A stretch of 64,000 nucleotides of DNA. It comes from Sinorhizobium terangae (GTDB lineage Bacteria; Pseudomonadota; Alphaproteobacteria; Rhizobiales; Rhizobiaceae). The stretch is taken from NCBI RefSeq assembly GCF_029714365.1, contig NZ_CP121660.1, forward strand, positions 744,001-808,000. The letters are read 5' to 3'. This document shows positions 47,494 through 57,500 of the stretch, one piece after another (position 1 is the first letter of the stretch; each line of letters begins with the position of its first letter). The notes beneath the pieces were generated by a model that ran no database searches, was not told the DNA's origin, and was given only the letters and a program-made list of their open reading frames with translations. The position numbers were made by a program, and so were the translations under genes.

Positions 47494-48361
47494 CGGGTCC
47501 CCCACGCGCGTCGGCGGCACGGGGGCGGGCCAACCGCAATTCGCCCAGATAGATGCTCTCGCTTAGGACACAGTCGCGCCAGGCGCTGCCATTTGCGTGG
47601 GATACTTCGACACGATATGTGCTTCCGTCACCCAGCAAACCGTCCAAGGCAAAATCGCCGAAATCGTTCGTCGTGGCTTTTGCGAGACGCTTGCCTCCCT
47701 GGGAAAGGGTCACCTCCGCCCCCTGAACGCAATCGACCACCCCGGCAAGTTCGGCGCTGACGCTACCGCCGATGAAACACGTCTCCCACCGCTCCAATCC
47801 CCGGTACCAAATGCGGGGTTTGGTCGCGAGGTTGGGCTTGAGCACCTTGAGTCCTTCCGTCTCTGCTTTTTTCTGCATGACGGCGTCATCGAGTTTCACC
47901 GCCTCGAAGACATCCGTCGGACAGGACTGTTGACAGCGGGGCCGATCCCACCCCTGATCCAGCAGGTGAGCGTCGAAGAACCAAGTCTGTGGCACCTGTT
48001 GCTCCTCGTTCCAGACGATTGCGCCATACGGGCAGGAGCGAACGATGTCCTTGCGGCCACGCGACTTCACCGGATCGATGATGACGATGCCATCGTCGCG
48101 CTTGCGAATGGCGTCGCCGGCGCGGCGCATGCAGGGCGCGTCATCGCAGTGATTGCACATCACCGGCAAATAGGTGGTCTCCACCATGGGAGCGCTGCCC
48201 TGCGTACGTCGCAGGATGCGGATTGGGCTATCGCCGACGGCAGGGGCCGGCGCCGAGTAGCCCGCGAACTCGTTTCCGACATGCTCGTCCCGGTTCGCAA
48301 TGACGCAATTGTGGCAGTTTTCGCAGCGGCCGACATTGATGATCAGGTTCCACTTGCTCAT
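47486..48361 (-). CDS. Pyrogallol transhydroxylase-like small (iron-sulfur) subunit
   Basis: A 291-residue protein. Ferredoxin-like cysteine sets are seen in CENCHNCV, CNHCDDAPCMRRAGD, SCPYGAI and RCQQSCPTDVF, enough for three to four [4Fe-4S] clusters. The C-terminal about 90 residues (SAELAGVVDCVQGAEVTLSQGGKRLAKATTNDFGDFALDGL) form a transthyretin/Cna-B-like beta domain, exactly the extra domain known in the Pelobacter pyrogallol:phloroglucinol transhydroxylase beta subunit. It would pass electrons to or structurally support the molybdenum subunit encoded just upstream (gap 9 bases). GGAGGAAG precedes the ATG. It appears intact although its partner gene is broken. Confidence 0.88.
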   Translation of the reverse strand: MSKWNLIINVGRCENCHNCVIANRDEHVGNEFAGYSAPAPAVGDSPIRILRRTQGSAPMVETTYLPVMCNHCDDAPCMRRAGDAIRKRDDGIVIIDPVKSRGRKDIVRSCPYGAIVWNEEQQVPQTWFFDAHLLDQGWDRPRCQQSCPTDVFEAVKLDDAVMQKKAETEGLKVLKPNLATKPRIWYRGLERWETCFIGGSVSAELAGVVDCVQGAEVTLSQGGKRLAKATTNDFGDFALDGLLGDGSTYRVEVSHANGSAWRDCVLSESIYLGELRLARPRAADARGGPDA

Positions 48362-50935
48362 GGCTTCCTCCTAAGCTGCGCGATCCAACTTGAATGCCTC
48401 GGCGTTGCGCCACTTCTCGATCTGTACCAGGCAGGAATTGGGAGCCATGCTGCTGGTTCCGCGGGTCTGCGACCGGTCCGGGGTGAGCATGTTGAGGCAC
48501 CCGCCAACCTCGACGGTCTCCCCCGCAACGTCGATGAGCTTGAACTCGGCGCTGGCCTCATAGGACTTAACGACCCCTGGGGTCACCAGCGGCGAAATGT
48601 CGGCGGCGCAGATCACGGCGCCGCGGTCGTTGAAGATCTTCACCAGGTCACGATGGCGAATGCCCCGGGCGGCTGCATCGGCCGGGTTAAGCCGCAGCAG
48701 CCAGAAGCGGTGGCCGGCAATCAGCGCGCGGTGGTCCTCGACCTGATTGACCGCGCTGTTCTTGCCGTCGCCGCTGGTGTGAAAGCTGTAGCGGCTGTGA
48801 GTGGCGATCAACTGAAGCGGGTAGCGCTCGGCCAGCTCGGTGTTGCGCAGCCCTTCCCAGGAGGGGAGGTAGTGATTGACCGGCGGCCGGTCCGGATTGT
48901 CCGCCGTGTTCCGCTTGAGGATCTCCGGCACGAATTCGAGTTTTCCGCTCGGCGTCTGCAGGCCCATGCCGAACTCTTCGGCGTACTGGGATGGCATGGG
49001 AGCCGGTTCCGGAAGATCCTTGCGCCTGCCCTCGGCAAACCAGCGCATGTCGACGGGCTGGCGCAGTTCCGGCTTTTCGGGCGGCACGACGTAGTAGCCC
49101 TTGCGACAGAATTTCTTCCAGGAAATTCGGCTGGGCAGATCTGACGAATCGAACACCCGCTTGACCCAGTCGAGCTCGCTGCAGCCCTCGGTAAAGACGG
49201 CTCCCAGCCCCAGCCGGGTCAGGACGGAAGTGAATATCTCATAGTCTGACTTCGACTCGCCCAAGGGCTCGATGCACTTGTGCTGGAGGGTGATGACGCG
49301 ATGGTTGACGACGTTAACACCGTGATGGGCGTAGCCGCCGGAATTCGCCCATTCGCCGATGTCCCAGCGCTCCAGCGAGGTGCAGGCCGGCAGGATGATA
49401 TCGGCAAACTGGGCCTCGCCCTCCATCCAGATGGACTGGTTCACGACGAACTCGATGCTCTCGTGCCGATAGGCATCCACCCAGCGCCCCGATCGGGTTA
49501 CGGTACTGAGAGACGAGCCGCCGTAGCGGTAGATCATGTGTATCGGCGAGTAGCCCGGCATGGGATAGCTGAATGGTGCAAACTGGGCCTCCTGGGCCAT
49601 GCCGTCCCAGAGATAGCCGGTGGCGTGACCGTCGATGATCGCGTCGGGCAGTTGCTGGCGTGGAACCATCTGCTTGACGGGATTCATCGTCAGGATATGC
49701 GGCATACGCTGGTAATTGTTGACCGCATTACCGGTCCACGCCAGGTCGCCGGAAATCCCTCCATCTGCATAGCCCGGAAAATAAAAATGCAGGTCGTGCG
49801 GGACGCCGATCTGGAGGCCGCCGAAATTGATGCCCGGCTTGCCCCAGCCCTGCATCGCCATCATCATCACCATGCAGCGCGCCCACTGCGCACCGGTGGC
49901 GCCGCGGCCCGCGCCGCCGAAGCCGGTGCCCGTCATCCCGACAGCCAGGTAGACCTTCTTGCCGCCCCACTTGCGGGCCAAGGCGCGCACGTCCCTGGCA
50001 GGGATGCCGGTCTCGGCCTCCTGCCATTCGGGCGTCTTGGGAACGCCGTCGGTTTCGCCCAGCAGGTACGCCTTCCATTCGTCGAAGCCGGTGGTGCGGG
50101 TGGCGACGTACGTCTCGTCATAAAGGCCTTCCGTAACCCAGACATACATGATTGCCTGGGCCAGAGCCGCGTCGGTCTGCGGCCGGACGGGAAACCAGCG
50201 TCCGCCCAGCAACTGGGCTGTCGGATTGCAATGGGGGTCAATGTGCACGAACTCGATGCCGAGTTCCTTGGCCCATAAACGACGCGTCGTGCCCTCAAAC
50301 CCCGCATAGGCTCCATTGGTGCTTTCAGGGTCGCAGGACCAGAAGACGATCATCTCGGCTTCCTTGAGGCAATCCTCCACTCCGCCATAGCCCGCAGGCA
50401 CGCCGACGCGCATTGAATTGCCGAAGTGGTGCATGGCACCCCAATACCAGCCTTCCCAACTGTCCGGATTGGCCGCGACCCGGGTGAAGCCGATCAGGTT
50501 GGCGAACCGCATCAGCGAGCTCAGGTAGTAGCCGACGTTTCCCCACTGGTGATGGGACGACATGGGGAACGTGATGGAGCCGGGTCCATGGACGCGCTTC
50601 TGACGGTTGATCTCCTTGGCGACGATGTCCAGTGCCTCGTCCCAGCTGATCCGCACGTAGCCTGATTTTCCGCGGTTCTGCGGGTTGCGTTCGCCGTCGG
50701 GATCGAAATCCACGCGCTTCATCGGGTAAAGAATGCGCTTGTCCGAATAGACTAGCGATTTCATTGTCAAAGCGTGGGGGGCTACCAGCGCGCGGCGGGG
50801 CGGGCTGAACTTGCGCCCACGGGCTTCGATCACCCAGGTGGACGGGTCGCTGCCGTCGAACTCGACGGGCGTAACGCGCAGGATCCGGCCGTCCTTGACG
50901 TGAACGAACAGGGGTCCGCCGTTGGTGCAGGTGGT

Positions 50936-51264
50936 TGTCTAATCGCATCCCGGTCGTCAAGGTGCTTTAGGCATTCGGCGACCTCGCCGGGTTGCGGGTA
51001 GGCAACGCAGATTAAATTGATCGGTGGATCGGCGCTCAGCGGCATGTCCTTCGGAGCTATCCGGTGCTGGGGAGCAGGGTTGTCTTCGCGGTCGACAAAT
51101 GTCGCCGCACAATGGGCTTCGCAGGCAGGACCTTCCCATGTGTAGCGCGCAGTCTCAACGAGCTGCAGCCACTCGTAGCGGAATGATCCAACCGACGTCC
51201 GCAGCAGGGACGCTCAGTGCCTCAAATCAGGTTTGACGCGCTGAGGGCAGAAGCTGGCGGTTGC
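50936..51264 (-). ncRNA. Candidate bridge/seek RNA region of IS1111 copy B
   Basis: Same sequence as 35434-35762, carrying the internal CGCTACACATGGG and AGACAACCC motifs that mirror the two integration junctions. Ends and expression unknown. Confidence 0.5.
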
Positions 51265-52296
51265 TTATGCGATGGCGCCAGCCGATGCGTTGAAGACTTC
51301 TCCTGTCCTGAGCATGCTGTGCATGATGACCGCAAGCTTCCGGGCGACTGCCACCGCAGCGCGCTTGAAGCCCAACCGCTCACGCAGCTGAAGCCCCCAG
51401 CTCTTGAGGCTGCTCTCGGTCCTGGCACTGGCGCTCGTGAGAAGCACTGTCGCCGCTTCATACAACAGCCCCCGCAGATGGTTGTCACCTCTACGCGAGA
51501 TATGGCCGTTATAGTCGACCTCACCTGACTGGTAGCGCCGCGTTGTTAGCCCGAGCCAGGCACCAACCGAGCGCGACGTTTTGAAGTTGTCTGGATCTTC
51601 AATCGCTGCGATGTAGGACACCGCCGTAACGGCGCCAATTCCTGGGATCGTCGTCAGAAGCTTCGAAGCCTGGCTCTGCCGTGCCACTGCGAGCAACTGG
51701 CGATCAAGATCGGCCGCGCGCTTGCGAATGTCGCGCCACGCCTCAAGCAGGGGCAATATGATCCGTGCAAGGTCATCATTCCCAGCCAAAAGCTCTCTCA
51801 CATTGCCATCAAACACCCGACCCGTTCCTTTAGGGATGATAAGGCCGAACGTCTTCATCAGGCCGCGGATCTGGTTGCTAAGTTGGGTTGAGATGCTCAG
51901 GAGCTGATTGCGGGCGCCGACCAGCGTGCGCGTCAACATACTGTCAAATGACTTTACCCGGACCGCCTTGTAGAAGCCGGCTTCGGCCAGCTGGGCCAAG
52001 CCATCTGCATCATTGGCATCTGTCTTGTTGAGCGTCTCGTTCAATATCTTTTGCGCGTGCCGCGCTTCGATGCAGATAGCGGGGATCCCCTCCGCCGTCA
52101 GTGCGTGATAGAACCACGTCGACAGCGGCCCCGTCTCGAATATGACGCGTTTTGCGTTCGGGGCATGCTTGCGGATCACCTGCGCCAACACCTTTGGATC
52201 CGAAGCGCGCTTCCCCCGCCAGATCCGCTTCCCGTCCTCCCGGATCGAGATCGCAGTATCTTTCAATGAAACGTCGAGCCCTATATATTGGTCCAT
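51265..52296 (-). CDS. IS110-family (IS1111 group) DEDD transposase, copy B
   Basis: The 343-residue protein has the same sequence as the copy at 34402-35433, with the DEDD residues in GLDVS, FETG and DANDAD and the PGIGAVTA segment. It is intact, so either copy could supply recombinase. Identity of both copies indicates recent transposition. Confidence 0.93.
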   Translation of the reverse strand: MDQYIGLDVSLKDTAISIREDGKRIWRGKRASDPKVLAQVIRKHAPNAKRVIFETGPLSTWFYHALTAEGIPAICIEARHAQKILNETLNKTDANDADGLAQLAEAGFYKAVRVKSFDSMLTRTLVGARNQLLSISTQLSNQIRGLMKTFGLIIPKGTGRVFDGNVRELLAGNDDLARIILPLLEAWRDIRKRAADLDRQLLAVARQSQASKLLTTIPGIGAVTAVSYIAAIEDPDNFKTSRSVGAWLGLTTRRYQSGEVDYNGHISRRGDNHLRGLLYEAATVLLTSASARTESSLKSWGLQLRERLGFKRAAVAVARKLAVIMHSMLRTGEVFNASAGAIA

Positions 52297-52878
52297 GGTT
52301 GCCTCCATTCGATGTTTGGGCCCGGTTCCAATCGTGAGCCCGTATTTCCATCCTATCGGGGGCAACCAACCCAGACAGCATCATCTTGCAAATAAGTTGC
52401 CGGGGGCAGTCGCACCGCGATTACCCCATGTGTAGCGGCGGCTGCCGTCCGGCATCGGCGTTCCCATGGGAAGGCCCGCAGTTTCGCTCATATAGAGGGT
52501 CTGCGTGAACCAGACGACCAGATCGTCCGGTCCCGTGGTCACGACCTTGAAGTTCTTGGCCGCATGGATGATTTCCAATTGATCGCGATTGGGCATCAAG
52601 AGCTTCAATGCCGTCGCTGCGTCCTTGAAGGACATGGCCACTTCAGCCTCGGCCGGCGAACCCGCACGGGAGCGGAATCTGCCGTCTCGGATTTCCACAA
52701 TGCGGCCGAGGCTACCATCCTGCAGACCAATCCATGCCACAACATCGCGCTGTTTTAGCCGTTCAGCGAACGCGGGACGGCCGGAAGCGGTGTGATTGAG
52801 TACCTTGGGCAGGGCAAACAAGATGGCTCTGAGAACCTGCCGGCTCATCTTCGGTTTGATGGCTAACATGGCGCGCGC

Positions 52879-52944
52879 TCACCAGGTCCGAGCGCCCAGA
52901 AATTCCGGTCCTGTGGCAACTGCGGGTGCGGCTTGCAGTTTCAT
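52879..52944 (-). other. 21-codon frame before an in-frame TGA at the start of the transhydroxylase gene
   Basis: GGGAGGAG, 6 bases, then ATG and MKLQAAPAVATGPEFLGARTW followed by TGA. The frame is the same as that of the downstream gene (ARAMLAIKPK). The simplest reading is a TGG-to-TGA change in a WW pair of the original N-terminus. A leader peptide coupled to a restart at 52869, 9 bases after the TGA, is the alternative. Confidence 0.55.
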
Positions 52945-52971
52945 AGGCGTCTCCTCCCTATCAGCCATAAA

Positions 52972-53002
52972 TGACTATTAAGTCATAATGACGTTATAGT
53001 CA
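52972..53002 (-). promoter_or_regulatory. Two tandem TetR-type operator candidates
   Basis: TGACTATTAAGTCA (52972-52985) and TGACGTTATAGTCA (52989-53002) each pair TGAC with GTCA around a 6-base centre. They lie 28-58 bases upstream of ATG 52944, where the promoter of the aromatic operon should be. The TetR encoded in the operon (46852-47493) is the natural candidate binder. Confidence 0.6.
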
Positions 53003-53003
53003 A

Positions 53004-53299
53004 CAACGCGATGTTCGGCTTTTCCGCAGATTTGAACGTCGCTGTTCAAACCCTCGAAACGATGTCCTCGGGAGAGGTGGAGGGCTGCGCACGATGCGGT
53101 GGCGCATTCGACTAAGGAGCATCCGGCCTCTCGCCGACAAACGACGAGGCTATCGGGTCGTTCAAACGACTCTGGCGCCGTAAGGGGCGGCGGCTGCGAA
53201 CAGGCTAGTCGGCTCCCATTGCTTTGCGCTTTTTGGCTTTGGGAGGTGGCGTGCTTCGCCACCTCCTGGGCTGCGTTTGACTGGGCAGCGGCCCTACAT
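53004..53299. other. Intergenic region upstream of the aromatic operon
   Basis: About 300 bases between the aromatic operon promoter and the end of the lipoprotein hydrolase gene. Open frames here have poor composition; no gene, repeat or terminator with a T-run is supported. Confidence 0.4.
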
Positions 53300-54598
53300 T
53301 CAGTACGAGATCTGCCCGTCCACGATCTCCCCGGTCGAGGGGGAAAGCTCGCGCTTCAACACTTCGCGAGCTTCGCCGCTGATGACCGATGCCGGCCCCG
53401 CAACGGCCACGCGCGCGGCCGACCCGGCGAAATTGGCAGCCGCCACTCCTGCACGATCCGCGAACGTGGCATCGCCTCCCGAAAGCGATTGACCGGCCAG
53501 GCGCCGGCCGAGCAGACGTACGATCTCGGGGCTGTCGGCGAAGGCATTATGGCCAAGCGGATCGTTCGAGGCGATGGCGCTCGTGTCGATGACGGAAACG
53601 CCAAGTTCCTCGAGAGCGGCGGCATAGGGTCTGAGATCTGCCCCTCCGATTCGTTCAACTCCGCCCGACAGCCAGCGAGAAGCCCCAAGCGCCTTGTCTC
53701 GCGTCGATGTCAGGATCGCGAAATGCGGCCGTTTGGCTCCCATCTCTAGGAATTGGCGACGAAACACATCGATATCGATGTCCGGCGACGCAAGCACGAC
53801 GTTCTTGATTTTGGCCGGGATTGCCTTTTCGCGCATGGCAACGCCGCGCAGCGCTTCGGCGGCGAGCCAGGTACCCATCGAATGCGCAAGGATCGTCACG
53901 TCATCGACGTCGGGGCTCCTTGTCGCCTGAAGGATCAGGTCCTCTAGTGCCCGCCGCGAGTAGTTTGCGCTTTCCTTATCGTAGAGATAGTCGAAGACGC
54001 GCGCCCGTGATGGCCAGGCGAAGAGAATCGGCGCCGCATCAGTGCCCGAGTCGTGAACGATCTGGGCGAAGCGGAAGACGGCGTCTGCATAGGTGTTGTT
54101 AAAGCCGTGCACGAAGATGAGCACCTGGCGCTTGGCGTTCCGGTTCTTGCGGAACCACTTGAGAGCCTGCCCTTCCGAAGCGACCTTGCCAACGTCAAGG
54201 ACCGCGAATTCCTTTTCAGGATTGGGCGGCACGCGCGAGGGCCATTGCACCTCGCCGATCTTGCGGTTTCGATCCGGAGGAATGGAGACGGTGACGCTGT
54301 TGAGCGAGATCGCCGTTCCGCGCTCGCCCGAATAGAGTCGGCCGGGATCGTCCGACGGCTTGCGCGTCGTCGCCACCAGCATGTCGACCCGGTTCGCGTC
54401 AGTAGCGGCCACTGCTGGCGGTTGAAGGACGTTCTCCACACGAGTCGCGCAGCCGTTTAGGGCGACGGACAGGACCAGTATCAGCGGGAGCACCCGCCGA
54501 GGCCCCGTCCGGTTTGTCGCCCGGACCGGCCGAGAGCGGCCGGCCCATTGTACAGCGAAAATGCTTCGCGAGCGGTCGAGAGAGATGGAGCCGCGCAT
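53300..54598 (-). CDS. DUF900-type alpha/beta hydrolase lipoprotein
   Basis: Up to 432 residues. A lipobox-like segment LPLILVLSVALNGCATR suggests an outer- or inner-membrane lipoprotein. The hydrolase core has QVLIFVHGFNNTYADAVFR (oxyanion region), the nucleophile Ser in ILAHSMGTWLAAEAL, and VVLASPDIDIDVF. ATG 54598 starts one base after the RND pump stop (TGA-G-ATG), so it is in the efflux operon; a later start closer to the lipobox, such as a GTG near 54511, is possible because the first 30 residues are basic and unlike a signal peptide. Substrate unknown. Confidence 0.78.
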   Translation of the reverse strand: MRGSISLDRSRSIFAVQWAGRSRPVRATNRTGPRRVLPLILVLSVALNGCATRVENVLQPPAVAATDANRVDMLVATTRKPSDDPGRLYSGERGTAISLNSVTVSIPPDRNRKIGEVQWPSRVPPNPEKEFAVLDVGKVASEGQALKWFRKNRNAKRQVLIFVHGFNNTYADAVFRFAQIVHDSGTDAAPILFAWPSRARVFDYLYDKESANYSRRALEDLILQATRSPDVDDVTILAHSMGTWLAAEALRGVAMREKAIPAKIKNVVLASPDIDIDVFRRQFLEMGAKRPHFAILTSTRDKALGASRWLSGGVERIGGADLRPYAAALEELGVSVIDTSAIASNDPLGHNAFADSPEIVRLLGRRLAGQSLSGGDATFADRAGVAAANFAGSAARVAVAGPASVISGEAREVLKRELSPSTGEIVDGQISY

Positions 54599-54599
54599 C

Positions 54600-57500
54600 T
54601 CAGTGCTGCTCGACTTCGCGCGGAATACGAAACCAGGCAACATAGAGCGCCGGAAGGAAGAGAAGCGTCAGGGCCGTTCCCACGACAATTCCGCCCATCA
54701 TCGCGTAGGCCATTGGTCCCCAGAAGATCTCGTGCGCGATCGGGATCAGCGCCAGGGTGGCGGCGGCGGCGGTCAGCATGATCGGCCGCATGCGGTGTTC
54801 GGTCGCCTCGACGACCGCCTTCCATGGCGACATGCCCTCTGCGCGCAATTCCTCGATCTGCACGATCAGGATCACCGAGTTACGGATGAGAATGCCGACG
54901 AGCGCGAGCACGCCGAGCAGCGCCACGAAGCCGAGCGGGGCATTGCTCATGAGAAGAGCCATGACAACACCGATGAGGGCCAATGGGGCAACCGAGAAGA
55001 CCAGGAACAGCCTGTGGAAGCTCTGAAGCTGGATCATCAGGAGCGTTGCCATGATAAGGAGCATGACCGGCGCTACCGTCGCAATGGGACCCTGCGACTT
55101 GGCGCTTTCCTCGACCGCACCGGCGACTTCGACGTGATAGCCGACCGGCAACGTCTGCTCGAACCCCGCAACCTTGTCGGCCAGCGCCTTCACGATCGAC
55201 GCCGGCTGCGTCGTATCGCTGATCCCAGCCTTGACGGTGATGGTCGGGAGCCTGTCGCGCCGCCAGATCGTCGGTTGTTCCACCTCATAGCGGAACCTTG
55301 CGACCGAGGACAATGGGACCGACTGGCCGCTGCTGGATTGCAGTTGCAGGTCCAGCAGCGTGTCGATCGAACCGCGCTCGGTTTCTGCGGCGCGGCCGAC
55401 CACATTGACCAGATAGATGTCGTCCCTGACCTGCGTTGCCGCGTCCCCTCGGACGACGGTGTTGAGCGCCATGGCGATGTCCTGGGATGAGACGCCGAGC
55501 TGCCGCGCCTTGTCCTGCAGCACGTCGAGCTTGACGACGCGCGCTGGCTCATTCCAGTCAAAGGCGAGGTTCTTGAGGGAAGGATGGGTGCCGACGACAG
55601 ACCCCAGTTTTTGCGCGAGCTCGCGCACCGTCTGGAGGTCCTCGCCGGACACACGGTACTGAATCGGCTTGCCGACCGGCGGTCCGATTTCCAGAAGCTT
55701 CACATAGGCGTCAGTTCCGGGAAAAGTCTTCTGCAGATACGCTTCGACTTCCTGCTTCAGCTTGTCGCGAGCCTCGAGCCCTTTGGTGACGATGACGGTC
55801 TGCCCGAAGGCAACGTCAGCCGGCTGTACATCAAAGGAAAGGATGAAGCGCGGCGCGCCCCTTCCGACGTAGGTCGACCAATGCTCTACCGCAGGGTTGC
55901 CAGTCAGCACCTCACGCTCGAACTGACCCATCTGGCGGCTCGTTTCGGCAACCGAGCTGTTCTGCGGCAGATTCCAGTCGACGATGAGTTCTGGCCGGTC
56001 GGAACTCGGAAAGAACTGCTGTTGCACCATCGACAGGCCGGCGACCGAGCCGGCGAAGAGCAGGACCGTAGCGACGATCGTCATCCAGCGCCAGCGCAGA
56101 CAGAATTGCAGCAGCCGCGAAAACGCCCTCGCGGACCAGCCCTTATGTTCGGCATGCTTCTTCATCGTCTTGGGCAGCAAGGTCACGCCGAGCAGGGGCG
56201 TGAACAGTACGGCGACGATCCAGGATACGATGAGCGATACGGCGATGACGACGAAGAGAGAGAAGGTGAACTCCCCGGCGCTGCTCTTGTTGAACGCGAC
56301 CGGGATGAAGCCCGCGACGGTGACGAGCGTGCCGGTCAGCATCGGGAAGGCCGTGGACGTGTAGACGTGGGTGGCGGCCTTCTTGAGACTGTCACCCAAT
56401 TCCAGCCGCGCCACCATCATCTCGACCGCGATCATCGCGTCGTCGACGAGAAGACCGAGCGCGATGATGAGCGCTCCGAGCGAGATTCGCTGTAGCGAGA
56501 TCCCAGTATAGAGCATGACCATAAAGGTGATGGCGAGAACGAGCGGGATCGCTATCGCAACGACCAGGCCAGCCCTCAAACCCAAGCTGATGAAACTGAT
56601 CACGAGCACGATCGCAACCGCCTCGAACAGGGCCTTTGTGAAGCCCCCGACGGCTTCGTGAACGACTTTCGGCTGGTCGGACACTTGTTCGACCGCGACG
56701 CCGACCGGAAGATCCTGAACGATCCTGGCCATCGTCTCCTCGATCGCTTCGCCAAAGGCAAGCACGTTGCCGCCCGTCTTCATGCCAATCGCGAGCCCGA
56801 TCGCCGGCTTTCCATTGAAGCGGAAAAGCGAGCTTGGCGGGTCGACATAGCCGCGGGTGATGTTGGCGACGTCCGTCAGGGGAAAGAAGCGGTCGTTGAC
56901 CCTGAGATTGATCCCGCGCAGGGTGTCTTCGGAGATGAAGCGGCCGCCGACGCGCAGCGCAATGCGCTCCGGTCCCGCCTCAACGAAACCGGACTGCGTT
57001 ACGGCGTTTTGCGCCTGCAGTGCGGAGACGATCGCGGCGCGGTCGATGCCGAGGGCAGCAATTTTGCGGGTGGAGAATTCGAGGTAGATGACCTCGTCCT
57101 GCGCACCGACGATGTCGACTTTGCCCACGTCTCGAATCTTGAGGATCTGCGTTCGGGCGTCCTCCGCGAAATCGCGCAACTCCCTATGGCTGAGGCCGTC
57201 GCCGGTGAAGGCATAAATATTGCCGTAGACATCCCCGAACTGGTCGTCGAAGAACGGGCCGATAACGCCCTGCGGAAACTCGTGCGTAATATCGTCAATC
57301 AGGTTGCGCACCCGCGACCAGGTGGGCTTCACATCCGCTGCGTTCGTCTCCGGCAGCAGGTCAACGAAGACGATGGTCTGACCGGCGGTGGTGATACTGC
57401 GGGTATGTTCGAGATTGTTGAGTTCCTGCAGCTTCTTTTCGATGCGATCGGTGACCTGCTGCGTCACTTCCTGAGCGGAGGCGCCGGGCCACTTGGCCTG

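Larger units (their letters stand above)
50936..52429 (-). mobile_element. IS1111-group (IS110 family) insertion element, copy B
   Basis: Inverted copy of 34269-35762; every base I compared is the same. Flanks: on the minus strand CGCTAC-AC before the ATGGGG left end and AC-CACCTGC after the GATTAGACA right end. As in copy A the target half CCGCTAC and the AC core are retained, which shows sequence-specific insertion. It splits the transhydroxylase large-subunit gene in the codons for RYT. Confidence 0.9.
48371..52944 (-). pseudogene. SCP2-like/molybdopterin transhydroxylase large subunit, split by IS1111 and with in-frame TGA
   Basis: Without the IS1111 copy B (50936-52429) the halves join in frame: 52944-52430 plus 50933-48371 gives 3078 bases, exactly 1026 codons. 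Residues about 26-145 look like an SCP2/sterol-carrier-type domain (DVVAWIGLQDGSLGRIVEI, AEVAMSFKDAATALKLL). From TCTNGGPLFVHVKDGRI on it strongly resembles the large subunit of Pelobacter pyrogallol-phloroglucinol transhydroxylase (DMSO reductase family). SSHHQWGNV and NPDSWEGWYWG keep a His, Asp-Ser spacing of 30 and 31 residues, matching the His144, Asp174 and molybdenum-binding Ser175 of that enzyme as I remember it. The best ribosome site (GGGAGGAG) serves ATG 52944, but codon 22 is TGA; translation could restart at ATG 52869. Not functional as it stands. Confidence 0.85.

Noticed and set aside
47597..49144. 515-residue plus-strand frame opposite the transhydroxylase genes
   Set aside because: Antisense shadow; the minus-strand proteins have diagnostic cysteine and molybdopterin motifs.
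52879..52944. Selenocysteine at the in-frame TGA
   Set aside because: The position is in a variable N-terminal tail, a Trp codon precedes it, and I see no selenocysteine insertion hairpin; a nonsense mutation is far simpler.
52978..53262. 94-residue minus-strand frame upstream of the aromatic operon
   Set aside because: Composition unlike neighbouring genes, no ribosome site, and it overlaps the operator sites.
54561..55490. 309-residue plus-strand frame opposite the RND pump
   Set aside because: Rich in Arg/His/Asp as antisense frames of membrane genes are; no domain.
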